The notes: generated by a model from the sequence alone, not told the origin. A stretch of DNA of 64,000 bases from Sinonovacula constricta (GCA_007844125.1 CM017558.1:50171831-50235830); one strand, 5' to 3'; positions 28,774 to 40,470 are shown, counted from the first letter of the stretch. Made by a program: numbers and translations.

Positions 28774-28985
28774 TTGATTTGAACAGCCAACAACAAGACA
28801 AAACACCACATTCAAACATTTTAATCAAAATGTAACATTATAAAAATATGCTAAATATGACATGAATATTTTTACAAAAGCTAAACCTGGGTTCTACCAC
28901 ACCTAAACTGATCAGCAATAGCCTGAGCTGATTTCCCCGAGTCTAGTAGCCTAACAACAGTAACACGTTGGTCAAGAGACAGAAA
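28519..28985 (-). pseudogene. pogo/Tigger-like transposon remnant
   Basis: At 28980-28885 the minus strand reads SLDQRVTVVRLLDSGKSAQA and then IADQFRCGRTQV, the N-terminal helix-turn-helix of pogo/CENP-B-type DNA-binding domains, followed at once by a stop. At 28519 the plus strand starts CAGTGCTCCGTCTCTCAAG, resembling the CAGT-start TIR of Tigger-like elements. The core DDE domain is missing, and a (TA)n run occupies the middle. Confidence 0.6.
28706..28769. repeat. (TA)n microsatellite
   Basis: About 32 uninterrupted TA units; the open frames through it encode Tyr-Ile repeats on both strands and are artefacts. Confidence 0.98.
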
Positions 28986-29098
28986 TACTTTTTTTTCTTT
29001 ATAGAGCTCATTTTAACTGATCAGACAACAGTAAGCAGTTAACAGCCGTAATGAAAACAGTGCGAGGTTAGAATTCTGTAAAACCGGTTTAAGCACCC

Positions 29099-29121
29099 CA
29101 GTCGGTCCAAATTGCCGACTG
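29099..29121. repeat. Short perfect hairpin
   Basis: CAGTCGG and CCGACTG form a 7-bp stem around a 9-base loop. Immediately downstream is GACCGTTCCAAGGCGGTAAC, with a second possible stem. Function unknown. Confidence 0.5.
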
Positions 29122-29356
29122 ACCGTTCCAAGGCGGTAACAGTCGGGTTTGCTCTTTTCGTTAAATGACTCATCACAAATTTGTTCTTACTGTTCGCTTG
29201 GCTTGCATGTGAAATACATTTTTTTCTGTGCTTTTTCGGAGTTTGGTATATGTTGCAATGCTCATAGGACTTTTGTCATATATTCTTATTCATGATCACA
29301 ACAATGTTACTTGTGCAGTCTGGCGGTCGTAAAGAATCTCCCCGTGCATGTAATCT

Positions 29357-31120
29357 ATGTTGTCCTTTAAATCATCCTATAAGGAAAGTTCCTGTTCACC
29401 TACATCATCAACGTCCCAGGGAAGTTCCTGTTCACCTACATCATCAACGTCCCAGGAAAGTTCCTGTTCACCTACATCATCGACGTCCCAGGGAAGTTCC
29501 TGTTCACCTACACCATCAACGTCCCAGGGAAGTTCCTGTTCACCTACACCATCAACGTCCTAGGGAAGTTCCTGTTCACCTACATCATAAGCGTCCCAGG
29601 AAAGTTCCTGTTCACCTACACCATGAACGTCCCAGGGCAGTTCCCGTTCACCTACACCATCAACGTCCTAGGGAAGTTCCTGTTCACCTACACCATCAAC
29701 GTCCCAGGGAAGTTCCTGTTCACCTACACCATCAACGTCCTAGGGAAGTTCCTGTTCACCTACACCATCAACGTCCTAGGGAAGTTCCTGTTCACCTACA
29801 CCATCAACGTCCTAGGGAAGTTCCTGTTCACCTACACCATCAACGTCCTAGGGAAGTTCCTGTTCACCTACACCATCAACGTCCTAGAGAAGTTCCTGTT
29901 CACCTACACCATCAACGTCCTAGGGAAGTTCCTGTTCATCTACATCATCAACGTCCTAGGGAAGTTCCTATTCACCCACACCATCAACGTCCTAGGGAAG
30001 TTCCTGTTCAACTACACCATCAACGTCCTATGTAAGTTCCTGTTTTCTACACCATCAACGTCCTAGGGAAGTTCCTGTTCACCTACACCATCAACGTCCT
30101 AGGGAAGTTCCTGTTTACCTACACTATCAACGTCCTAGGGAAGTTCCTGTTCACTTACACCATCAACGTCCCAGGGAAGTTCCTGTTCACCTACACCATC
30201 AACGTCCCAGGGAAGTTTCTGTTCACCTACACCACCATCAACGTCCCAGGGAAGTTCCTGTTCACCTACACCATCAACGTCCCAGGAAAGTTCCTGTTCA
30301 CCTACACCATCAACGTCCCAGGGAAGTTCCTGTTCACCTACACCATCAACGTCCCAGGGAAGTTCCTGTTCACCTACACCATCAACGTCTCAGGGAACTT
30401 CCTGTTCACCTACACCATCAACGTCCTAGGGAAGTTCCTGTTCATCTACATCATCAACGTCCCAGGGAAGTTCCTGTTCACTTACACCATCAACGTCCTA
30501 GGGAAGTTCCTGTTCACCTACACCATCAACGTCCTAGGGAAGTTCCTGTTCACCTACACCATCAACGTCCTAGGGAAGTTCCTGTTTACCTACACTACCA
30601 ACGTCCTAGGGAAGTTCCTGTTCAATTACACCATCAACGTCCCAGGGAAGTTCCTGTTCACCTACACCATCAACGTCCCAGAGAAGTGCCTCTTCAGCTG
30701 CACCATTATTGTCCCAGGGAAGTGCCTGTGCACCATTGAGTCCAGCGACAACTCCAACCAAAACAAATAAAGTGACACTGGATGAGGTAATGACAGCACT
30801 GGAGACTTTTACACATGACAATGATACTCACCTCAGGGCTGCCATGTTTATAATCACAGCTGGAGACAAGAAAGTTGCTATGGAAACTTTATCAAAGGCA
30901 ACCATAAAAGCTAAGGCAACAATACAAAAGGCAGTATTTCAATTGAAGACAATACATCAGGACCACATCATTACACAACGTGCACTAAATAATTAAAGAA
31001 GGTCTTCCAGTGGTCTTAAACTAGAAAGGCATGATCTCAAACGCAAAGTTAATGCCGCAATTCAAGAATGAGACAAAAGTAAAAAGAGTCTAACCGCCGC
31101 TTTGGGAGACAGCATCGATG
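29357..31120 (+). pseudogene. Possible Ser/Thr/Pro-rich repeat protein, broken by nonsense repeat units
   Basis: The frame starting at 29357 (MLSFKSSYKESSCSP) passes into the minisatellite as SSCSPTPSTSQG repeats, meets TAG at 29561-29563 and later units, but after the array the same sense emerges at 30709 as SQGSACAPLSPATTPTKTNK, then a 75-residue non-repetitive Lys/Thr/Ala-rich helix-prone segment (to 30996), a stop, and a short further acidic tail. The connection across the array requires the one-base deletion at 30040, which does shift phase as needed. This makes the SSCSPTPSTSQ frame the best candidate for an original coding repeat. No family recognised. Confidence 0.35.
29383..30700. 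repeat. 36-bp minisatellite, about 36 units
   Basis: The unit contains GTTCCTGTTCACCTACACCA followed by TCAACGTCC and a CCAGGGAA or CTAGGGAA end. As 36 is a multiple of three, all frames persist. One frame encodes SSCSPTPSTSQG repeats, where the unit variant with CTAGG turns the CAG (Gln) codon into TAG. The other frames encode REVPVHLHHQRP and GKFLFTYTINVL. A one-base deletion at about 30040 and a 3-base insertion at about 30232 change phase or length. Confidence 0.95.
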
Positions 31121-31666
31121 ATGAGGATGATGATGTCTTTCATCGATGTGGTGTTCTGTGACGGTGATGTAACTTTCAGTTGAGTTCGATGTCCACGTGT
31201 CGGTGGTGATAGCAACGGACGGCACTGCCTCAAGAACGGACGTCAGAGCTGTCTTCTCATTAGCGTATCGTTGTTTAACTCTGGACCGAATAGTGTTCCT
31301 ACAAGGGACAGTATAACTTGGGGCGACAATGGACATGAGTTCCCGGAAGCCTTCTCCTTCGACAATATTGAGAGGTACATAATCTTTGACAATCATCTGA
31401 GTGATGGCGTTGGTAATGCGCTCAGCATCATTTGTGGACAGCTTTCGTGTTTGAGGGCTTACGAAGTCAGTCATAGACACTGGTTTCTTCGTATCGGGAG
31501 TCGCCGACGCCACCATAGACGGGTGCTTATTCTTCAAGTGGTTGCGGAGGTTGGATGTGCAGCCGCCATACGCTAGCTCTACGCTGCAGTAATTACATTT
31601 TGCGTTGGATTTGTCTACGGACTTCACAAAATGTCGCCAAACATCGGACTGAAAATTGGAAGGCAT
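31049..31666 (-). pseudogene. hAT transposase N-terminus with BED zinc finger
   Basis: A 205-codon frame. Residues 1-50 hold a BED finger (VWRHFVKSV; C24, C27, H43, H48, the CNYC to HLKNKH pattern). Residues about 65-160 match the region before the catalytic core (ITQMIVKDYVPLNIVEGEGF, and KTALTSVLEAVPSVAITTDT with the first catalytic-type Asp, then WTSNSTESYITVTEHHID). After residue 180 the sequence becomes His/Arg-rich and out of register, so the frame is truncated there. Such proteins bind TIRs through BED and excise the element. The rest of the transposase is not found next to it. Confidence 0.85.
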
Positions 31667-32189
31667 AACTAATTATTTGTTTAGGAAGTGGGTGTGAATA
31701 AGTCAAGATCACCTTGATCGAATGAAGACATAATAAATTAACAATTCATTTATACAATCCAAACGGACTTACTTAAACATGAGTAACTGATCTTTGCCGA
31801 CAAACCTGTAAATTGTCTACATAATTGTAGCTCTATCTCTTCTTAATAAAGCCGAACAAACGAAATTAAAGATATTAATCCTTAATCAAAAAGGATAAGT
31901 AATAGCTTCAAACAATAGCTGTTATTTGGCAAATTATTATACTTAAGCTTTAGCACATTTCTGTATGGATCAGTAGAAGCTTCAAACGTTGGCGGTTAAT
32001 TTGCATGTTATACATACCATCATGCTTTAGCAAATTTCTAAAACTGTGAAGACAAATAAACGATAATGCGTGTCACCACCTGTCGATAATCCGTTACACC
32101 TGTGTATGCGTGAATGCACACTGACATGACAGCAGAAAGATAACTTAGCAAAATGGCCAAAACATTTAATTAAATGTTTAAAATTTTTC

Positions 32190-32274
32190 ATTTTTAAGCG
32201 AATATCCGGATACCAAAGTCGATTCGGATATCCAACCATTCGAACGGATATCCGGATATCCGTTGACATCCCTA
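32190..32274 (-). repeat. hAT-type 5' terminus
   Basis: On the minus strand the element begins TAGGGATGTCAACGGATATC, with several GGATATCCG or GGATATCCGAAT words as subterminal repeats. It lies about 520 bases upstream of the BED-finger frame on the same strand and probably marks that element's 5' end. Confidence 0.6.
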
Positions 32275-32279
32275 ATTTT

Positions 32280-33450
32280 AACCCAAATTACTTAGATGTC
32301 TATGTCAAAACATTGAACATTGTTACAACTTGCCTTTTGTCACGATATTAGCAATCTGTGTTTTGATGAGTTGCATCATGGGTAATGTTTTATGGCTTTT
32401 GTGACTGCCATAAATCCATATAATCAAATAATCAACCATGTGGTCTGATAAGGTATATACTAGTATCATAATAGACTAAATCTTCCTGAGATAACAGTAT
32501 AGCTTGTGATTAGTTGAAAGTATGCTGACCTTAACCTATGATTGTCACAAAAGCAATAATAACAGTATTCCAATGTTACCACTCGCATGATCTTGACTTT
32601 GAAAATACAAAAAATAAAAAAAATAGGCGATATCCAGACATTCAACAAACAACAGAGTTTGATCTTTGCTGTACAACCTTCACCTGACATTGCCATACCC
32701 TTAACACGAGTTGTCAACTGAAAGAGCTATCTATGGCCGAGGTGAGTTGCAGATAAACGCATACACAGTTTGTGTATGTTGAGGAAACCATTGTGACGCT
32801 TTTCAGTTTGGTTCGTCCAAGCCTTCTTGATGGAACCATTATTAGTGGTTATTAACAGTTATTAATGAATAAAAATCAGGTTATTGCCACAACCAGATTG
32901 TCATCGACTGCCATCATTGTGGAAATACTTTAATCATTGGCTTTAGAACACTGTTAAGATATGCTGCTTAGGGCAATAACTGTGCAAAAAGTTTCAAATT
33001 ATGCCACTATCAACTTAAAAAAAAACACCAAGCTATAAAGTACGCTCAAAGCTGTGTTTGTTGGGCATTACAAGTATGCAAATTATTTTTTAAGTTTCTT
33101 GGCAGGAAATTGCTTTATCTCTTTATTGACACTTAGGGGTCCTATTGTCTGCCATCGGCAGCGTTCGGAAGTCCCCAACTTTAATATGAAACTTAATGTT
33201 GCTTATAACTTTCAAATTACTTGTCCTATTTATTTAGAAAATATCATCTGCATGAACTTAGCCATAAATGACAAGAATGAAGAATGGTAACTCTTGTTTT
33301 TAGTTTTTGAGTTATGCCATTTTCAAATGTAACGTTAGGTGACACGTGTGTTCCATGGAACACCAAATTCTAACTTGTAATATATGTATTTTTACTTGTT
33401 CTAAAGTTTGGCGTGTTGTTTCAGGATTTGCAAAAAAAAATATATATTTC
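32280..33450. other. Spacer with bivalve-type repeat debris
   Basis: No supported gene. The words GGGCAATAACTGTGCAAAAA (about 32970) and ATGCCATTTTCAAATGTAAC are of the kind seen in common bivalve interspersed repeats; this is recall, not proof. Minus-strand frames at 32466-32717 look accidental. Confidence 0.35.
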
Positions 33451-33469
33451 TAGGTGCCATTACCCAGTT

Positions 33470-33970
33470 ACCAGCCTGACATGCTGATGGCACTGGTTGG
33501 CGATGAAAACACTGAGCTTCCCAATGATGTGGTTACAGCAAGGTTGAATATCATGATATATCATTGTTCATGCAGCTCCAGATTGTGCTCCTTATATCGA
33601 CTACTTTACGCCAGCACAGATCGAGTATTATTGTTTACAAAGTCTGCCTGTGCTGACACCCCTGACAGCGGATAGAGCCATACTTCATATTCACCACTTG
33701 GAGAGACACTGGGTGACAACATTCTGCATTTCTTCACGAAGAACAGTGTACATATGTGACTCACTTAGGACATACTCACATCAAGCACATTAAACAGCAA
33801 GTGAGATTTATCTTTGGAAATTTGTCTCCTAAGTTTGAAAACGTGTCTGTTGTTTAACAAAATGCTCAACCATTGTGCGGAACTCTTGCAATAGCATTTG
33901 CAGTGGCATATTTCCTCAAGACAGATCCAAGAAAGTTACATATTGGTGTATCAAAAGTAAAAAAAAACAC
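33470..33970 (+). pseudogene. Ulp1/C48-type cysteine protease remnant
   Basis: Catalytic-type residues are in the right order: His in HWVTTFCISS (33707-33709), Asp in ICDSL (33758-33760), and Cys in QPLCGTLAIAFAVAYF (33876-33878). The first two share a frame; the third is in another. Upstream lies APYIDYFTPAQIEYYCLQSL. SUMO-protease-like domains are known in some Helitron and other element proteins. Here the gene is too broken to work. Confidence 0.6.
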
Positions 33971-35049
33971 TTGAAAACATCAGTTTCCTACAGTTGATAC
34001 TCATGAGTATTTACTTTCTACATATTTTGTGAAACAATTTGAAATGCAGCAGAATAAAAAAGTTCAACAAGTGCTTAGTATAGAGGCAGAGAGTCAAGTT
34101 CAAATCCAACAGAAGTAAAACGATGAAGCTGAAAATATTCATACACAAAGTGATAGAGAACGTGATAAAAGGACAGTAAAGAAAGAGCTTGACAGAATGG
34201 TAAAAAACCAGCGCTCTGGTTTAGGGGGCAGAGAAAAAGATGTTAAGGAAAATAATTAAGAAAGAGAAGTGAACAACAAAGTAAGCCAAAAAGTAAGAGA
34301 CAGTGCACAGACATATTAAGAAATCCGGGAACTTTAAAAAAAAAGTTAAAAATGAAAGGAGGAGAGTAAGTATTATGTTTAGACAAAACAATGAAAGACA
34401 CAATCATTCTTAAAATCAAGTTCCTGATGATAAGCAAACATACACTCAAAGCCATGTGAAAGAAATAGGAAAATCAACTATGGAAGCACTGTATGACTCT
34501 TATTCTTGTGAAAGACTAATGTTTAGACGATCAGTCATAATCCCAGGTAATAACACAGACCCTAAAACGGAGACTTTCAGACAAATATCCTTATCACCAA
34601 TAAGTCATAAGACCAGGATATGTCAATCGTGCTGTCAGATATCTCAAATCAAACCCTCCACTTTATTCTCAAGTCCAGGTGAACTCAAACTGGTAGGAAG
34701 ACAGCGCTGAAATTGTTCAGAGCTTTGGTTAGCTGCAACTGCGACTCCAAATCAGAGTAATGACCAGTAAAATGATATAAATCATAGTGAAGCTGCTGAT
34801 GATATCGAATGCCAAAGTCATGGAAATAAAAGTGAAGGGCAGAACCTTGGCAACAGTAGTGAAGTCATAGACAGTTAAGATGAAGTTAATTGTGATAATC
34901 CATTGAAATGCAGGAAGAGCTTTAAAATAAGGTTTCCAAGACTCCTGTGGCATTTGTCCCACCAGTGAATGTCCCAGAAGTCCAAATAGCCTATGCAATG
35001 CATATTGCTCCAGCAGAAGGTCAGACACCTACATCATACGTCAAACAGT

Positions 35050-36300
35050 CTGAATGTGCGACTCAGTGATTTCAAAATCTATTCCTACTTGCTTTAATAC
35101 TTTCAACTCAAACAGAGCAGTAAAGCTTAGTTTTAAGAGATATTTCAATCAGAGATTAGCCAACAAAGATCCAAGGTTCTCAGAAAGTACAGACTACATA
35201 TTCCTGGCACTTGATATTTCAGATCAACTTCAGAATAGCATTTCTTTGACAACCAGAAAACATTACAGGCTGATACAAATGCAGGCCAGTTTAAAGCCCC
35301 ACTTAGAATTAACAGATTTATTTCTACCGCCCAGTTGTTCACATCCTTCAAAATTGTTCGCGCTACTCCACAGTACTGGCAGAAGATAAAGCTTGATATT
35401 CTAGCTAAGCTGTGACAGCTTGATCCTTACACCTTCTTTCTTACTGGATCTGCAGCAGAGTTTCATTGGACTGAAGGTATACACATTGTAGCAAAACAAT
35501 ATGTTACTACCTTATCTGTTGCGGAAATTGAAAACATGGACTGGAATACCAAATGTCATGATTACAGAGAAATCCTGTTCAGTGGTACGCCAGAGACACT
35601 TTCGAACAGTTATTTGGAAAGGTAATTTTAAGTGGTGCCCACCCTACTGGGCAGATATTAAACTAAGATAGAAGAACAGAAATGCAGGGGAGAGGAACAC
35701 AGCATTTTCATTGTGCCATTCGTGTAAAGGATGCACCAAAATTAGATAAAAACACTGACAGATAATGTATTGAATTCATTAATACTTACGTTACATGTGA
35801 AATTCCAAATCCTGAAAAAAGATGACAAAGACAGGTTCATCACCATACCAGATCCTGATAGAAAAATAAAAACAAGACATTCAGATTTTCTTACCAAAGG
35901 GTACCATCACCAGAAACATTAATAGCGCGAGTTCTTAGAGGAGAAATAGCAACTCAATGAGAGTAAAAGCAAGTTTAGTTCTACAGAAAGTACATCAAAT
36001 CATAACTTCTCCTGAAAGTGAATTTGCTTGAATGTAAACAATAGATGTGATATTGCAAAAGGGTGGTGAATCAAGAAATGTGTTGTATTTGTCTGCTCTA
36101 CAAGTTACAAGGTATAGAAGAACTTTTGTTATCTAAAGATCACCACAACAACTTATGGTCAATTGCTACAACAAAACATTACGAACATTAAGAGCAAAGA
36201 GGTCCACATCATAAGTGATAGATGCCACAATGTCTCAAAGGAACGTGATTAAGAAATGTACTTTCATAGCTCATTTTATATTTGCCATGGAGATATAAAG
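35050..36300 (+). pseudogene. Helitron Rep region with HUH nuclease motif
   Basis: Recognisable pieces are YFNQRLANKDPRFSESTDYI and FLALDISDQLQNSISLT (35137-35256), then PYTFFLTGSAAEFHWTEGI (about 35430-35480) typical of the Helitron_like_N domain, and RGTQHFHCAIRVKDAPKLD with His-Phe-His at 35703-35711, the HUH metal site that supports strand nicking. The catalytic Tyr region was not identified. Multiple stops and frameshifts lie between pieces. Confidence 0.75.
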
Positions 36301-36620
36301 ATGAGCTAATGCTCGATGAATCGTTTTTAAAAAAGTTTAAACATGTGAAGGGCCTTATAAAAGACAACATACATAGCTATGAACCACAATGATGAGGTTG
36401 AAAAGGCACTTGAAAATTTTGGCCCGGATAAAAATTGAAATTGGAATTCAAGCCCGGCAAGAAGAAGAGGATGCACACACTTATCGAACAACAGCAAACT
36501 TTCACTACATGAACTTGAAAATCTCAATGCATGCAATGTTGATCCTGAATTACAAGAAAAAGGCATCATCCTTAACACTAAGGATAGGTAGTTTGTTATA
36601 TAATAAGGATTTTTTCGCCA

Positions 36621-37140
36621 ATGTCAGAAAGCTCAATGATTAACAAAGAACTCTGTTTGACTTCGCATCTACATGGGCCTCAAACCAAAGACTTCAACCA
36701 GACACAACAGAACCATTCTACATTTTTGACAGGTGGGGTAGCTGTTGGTAAAACTTTCATGATCAAAACTTTGTATGAAGGACTTGTTCGAGCCCTCAGA
36801 ACACCAGGACAAGACCCTGAAAAGCCAACAGTGTTGATGACAGCATCAAAAGGAAAGGCAGCCTCAAATATAAATGGAATGATTGTTCATTTTGGCTTGA
36901 AAGTTAAACAAGGACATGATATGGATTTTTTCATTCAATCCCCCGAACCAAAGCCGTCTAGATACAATGAGATGTAACAACACTAACTTAAAAGTAATTA
37001 TCATTGATGAAGTCTCAATGCTTGGCTGTACAACAATCTAGAACCACCTGTCCTGTGCACTGCAAGAAATTTTCCAAAACTTACCATTTGCAGGAGTCTT
37101 CATTCTAGCAGTGGGCAATCTGTTACAGCTCAATCCTGTT
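36621..37140 (+). pseudogene. PIF1-like helicase remnant (N-terminal motor)
   Basis: A 118-codon frame holds FLTGGVAVGKTFMIKTLYEG (Walker A at 36732-36755) and VLMTASKGKAASNINGM (motif Ia). After a stop at 36975-36977 the Walker B motif VIIIDEVSML follows (DE at 37006-37011), then an in-frame TAG in place of a residue, and LPFAGVFILAVGNLLQLNPV, where the expected GD of the usual motif III is changed to GN. The gene ends at the SINE. Helicase of this type is the second half of Helitron transposases. Confidence 0.85.
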
Positions 37141-37458
37141 AGACTGGACCTCAATCGGTAGAGCGTCGGCTCCAGGTACGGGAGTCCCCAGGTTCGATCC
37201 TGGGCTGCGACATACCAAAATCGTTAAAATGGTAGTGGTATGGCTCCCTTGCTTACGCTCAAGCAAATATAAGGGTAGTTCCACGACTGGTTGACCCGGT
37301 GTCAGGATAATGTGACTAGTTGTGGTACCATGTGAGGTGTTCACGGTATGCTTTACACTGTGAAGGCAGCGCTATATCTGCTTCAAGTGGACACCGTCTC
37401 CAGATAACTGAAATACTGTTGGTGGGACGATAAACCCAATAAACAAACAAACACTTGT
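37141..37458 (+). mobile_element. SINE family B (V-SINE-like), copy 1
   Basis: A tRNA-like head (ATCGGTAGAGCGTCGG as degenerate A box and GGTTCGATCC as B box) is followed by a body and a conserved 3' block: GAAGGCAGCGCTATATCTGC, then TCAAGTGGAC, CTGAAATACTGTTGGTGGGA and CGATAAACCCAATAAACAAA. The tail is AAAC-rich. The 3' block recurs at 60112-60266. It resembles V-SINE families such as RUDI that are described from molluscs; this match is from memory. Confidence 0.75.
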
Positions 37459-38754
37459 GACGGCTCAGTGTTACTGTGAGAGACTACTCACTAGTTCAGT
37501 AAACGAACCTATGTCAACTTGTTGGCGGACCCCGATCCCCTCCTCCCACAAATTGACGTTTAATTGAAGCAATGTAAGTTATATTGCAAATTTATTCATG
37601 TACTTTTACAGAAATCTCCGCTTATCCATGTTGTGCTGACCATTTTACCATACAATGTTTATTCCACGTGTTTTACAAACTCTGTAATTACTATGTATAT
37701 GTATTTTCCCTAATAGACTATATATCGTTTAATATCGACCATGTCCAGAACAACACATATATGTGCATTACTAAATGCTTGACATCTATCTGCCTAATAC
37801 AAATATTAGTTGTTACCTAATAATTATGCAGATATATGGTGTACAGCTGTGTAAAGAAAAGTCTTAGTTGTTTTTTTAATAATTGCGTTTAATTGAATAC
37901 ATATGCAAAACACGTGATTATATTAATGCTAGCTTAATTTTAGGATTTTGTGGATCTCATCCATCCTTAACCTAGGAGAAAACAATAATTGTGCCTTTGT
38001 TATCTGTGTGATCAGTGACTGCCAATTTAGATATTAACCATTCTTGAGTTCTGTTCTGGTTGAATTGTAAATGCCAAAAACAAAGGCGTACACAATAGTC
38101 TACATTTATACGATTATTTTTACCACACATCATAGTGAATGTACAACAATGAAATATGTATTAAATTTAGTTCGATAGACCGTTTGAAATAACACCTTCA
38201 CTTTTCAACACGGCCAGCGAAGTTCCGATAGTCATTTCATTTGCAACTTTTACAGATACATTCCATAATCTACCATATTTTAAAATTGGGTACATCCTTT
38301 TCGACAAATAAGACAAAACACACGAATTCTGACCCACACCCAGCCACCATGGCCTCACGTCAACGTTTTTCCTATATGTTCTATAGTCGGATTTTTCATA
38401 CTGTTTACGTACTGTCAGCGTAGCGCGTCAACGTTTAAGACCCACCTCGTGCACATGCTAAAGAATGCTTTGAAAGTTGTCATCAAATTGCGTCGTTTTA
38501 TATTGTTGGGTAAAAGAATATCCTCTAATTGTGCAAATACTTCCTGGATCAAGAACTAGCGTGCTGGCATCCAGTTGCGCGTCCAGCATCCGATAGTTAT
38601 ACAAAACGAACGAGTTTTTTTGTTGTTGTTTGTGATAGCTTTGTCCAAATGTGTTTTTGTGTGATGAGATTTCATGCCACTTGATAAATACATACAAACT
38701 ATTGTTCTTGTATGATAAAAGTTAAGATAACTGTCCTAAATCATCATGAAGTTG
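37459..38754. other. Spacer without recognisable gene
   Basis: AT-rich. The minus-strand frame at 38167-38358 and the plus-strand one at 37584-37820 are short, lack known motifs and look accidental. Confidence 0.4.
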
Positions 38755-39235
38755 GATAGGTGGATACACATACGCGGCATTTAAAATGACAACATTTACT
38801 TACTAATTTACCAAAGTTATTGTTTGCACCTGGTTATGTGCGTACAGTCAGTAGTAAGTTCACACGATATGGTAAAAACACATTGAAGATAAAGGCGCGT
38901 ATTTAACAAGGGTTGTTTCGTGTAAGCTATCATGTTGATCTAGATGAAAGTGGGGGGATATCTGACCGTTTCGGGGACTCTTCGTGTCTAAAATACAAGA
39001 TATTGGCATAATAATGCTGTCATTGATTGTGTGTGTACGTGCCTGTGTGCGTGCGAGTGCTATTTATCTTATTTACCTGAGTATCGCTGTGAATCAGGTT
39101 TTATTATATAAATAACCTTATTCTATTCATAAAAGATATCATCAAACAAAAGCCTAGCTAGCGTGTGTATCCTGGTGTCATAAAATCTTTATTTATGGCC
39201 ACGGCCACGGCGAAACTATAACACCCCTTTTTAGA
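38755..39235 (+). repeat. Dispersed repeat pair, member X
   Basis: Shares ordered blocks with 47852-48215: ATTTACTTACTAATTTA, GCGTACAGTCA/ACGTACTGTCA, CGTATTTA(A/G)CA followed by TTGTT, GATATC then CGTTTCGGGG, and finally GGCCACGGCGAAACTATAAC. No coding sense, no terminal motif known. Confidence 0.6.
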
Positions 39236-39316
39236 AGTTTGTTAAGCAGAACTAAAGGCTTTCTCTAAACGTATAAAAAGAAACTTGCACAAAATTATGT
39301 TTTTATCTTTAACATA

Positions 39317-39363
39317 ATGTGTGTGTGCGTGCGTGTGTGTGTGTGCGTGCGTGCGTGTGTGTA
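39317..39363. repeat. (GT)n/(GTGC)n microsatellite
   Basis: TGTG and GCGTGC units, about 47 bp. Confidence 0.95.
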
Positions 39364-39423
39364 TCTTTAACCAAAATAAATTATCATCATCAACATCCCG
39401 TTCGGAACGAAGGACTTAATATG

Positions 39424-39565
39424 AGAAGGTCTTCCAGCTGACATGCAGTGCGCCGGTGGTTCTACCAAGACATGGGGTCTTCCTCCACCAAAAAGCTGGA
39501 CGTTGCTTTAATGGCCATAATTGGTCGCTGCAATATATCTCAAACACAAAACAAACAACATTTAC
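39424..39565 (+). mobile_element. SINE family C, 5'-truncated copy
   Basis: Matches the 3' part of the copy at 58556-58806: GAAGGTCTTCCAGCTGACAT, GTGCGCCGGTGGTTCTACC, TGGGGTCTTCCTCCACCAAA and TGGTCGCTGCAATATATC, then an A/C-rich tail (AACACAAAACAAACAACA). The tRNA-like head is absent. Confidence 0.8.
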
Positions 39566-40470
39566 AGTGTGTTGAAGGCGAATACGTCAGAACGTTTAAT
39601 GCGTATATCAGTCTACCTTTTCTGTCTATCAATTGCATATTTAATCATTGATTACGATTCCTTATAAATTATTTTATGATTATGGGGAATACAGATATGA
39701 ATATCATCTTTTGGACATTTAATTATGTAATTTTGTCAATAAAGTTGTTTGTCTAATGAAGTAAATATATAAATTTACACATAAAATGTAAACAAAAGGT
39801 CGTTTTTTGAAGGAGTCTAGTTTTGTTGATTTTATTAGCATCATTACTAGTGTCTGATAAAAAAAGAACGAGAAAAAAAGGTAAAAACAATCAAACGGGT
39901 TATTGTTAACAAACCACATGTATTTCATATTGCATGTTGAATTACTTCTTCTGCCCCACGTCATTGCATTATCTGGATTGACATTACAAAATACGTTTTA
40001 CTTACTTACAGTAATCAATAAATTATTAATAAGTAGATAGGATAATATTTACCAGTTAGCCGTGAATAATATTATTGACACTCACCATACGGGCTTAGGC
40101 CCTATAATCCTCGGCAAAAACAAAAACAGGGCCATTTTGACATCGCCCAAGTTAATAACGTTGTATTATTATCATTTCTAATTTGATATTTAAGTAGTAT
40201 GAATGATGTAAATGTGTAACGTGTACCCATGAGAAAAGAAGAAGAAAGTCGCAATGCTACAACCGTGACTTCTTGTTACAAATATTAAAATGTAGTTTGT
40301 ATTTGACATGAAAAGAGCGAAGACAATAGTCGATGTGTAAAAGTGAACACAAAAAAACAACAAATGACATGTTACTATAAAGTATCTTCAAATAAGAAAT
40401 CGGCTCTTGAAATTATGCCATTGTTGTTTTATGTTATTGTCATGTCAATAGTATGTGTTTGTGTGGTATT
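39566..40470. other. Intergenic spacer downstream of the nocturnin-like gene
   Basis: AT-rich, no supported gene; short frames at 39719-39964 and 40343-40549 have no recognised motif. Confidence 0.4.

Larger units (their letters stand above)
33450..37140 (+). mobile_element. Helitron-like rolling-circle element, decayed, 3' part missing
   Basis: In order on the plus strand: a Ulp1/C48-like cysteine protease remnant, a Helitron N-terminal/Rep region with the HUH motif, and the start of a PIF1-type helicase. All are broken by many frameshifts. The 3' end is replaced by SINE B at 37141. No TC 5' end or CTRR hairpin 3' end was identified. Confidence 0.8.

Noticed and set aside
29292..30035. 247-residue protein with REVPVHLHHQRP repeats
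   Set aside because: It is one of several open frames generated by the 36-bp minisatellite; no non-repetitive homology. The SSCSPTPSTSQG frame connects better to flanking coding sense.
29383..30700. CRISPR-like array
   Set aside because: Units are directly tandem without unique spacers, in a eukaryotic repeat-rich context; it is a minisatellite. The same applies to 43709-44746.
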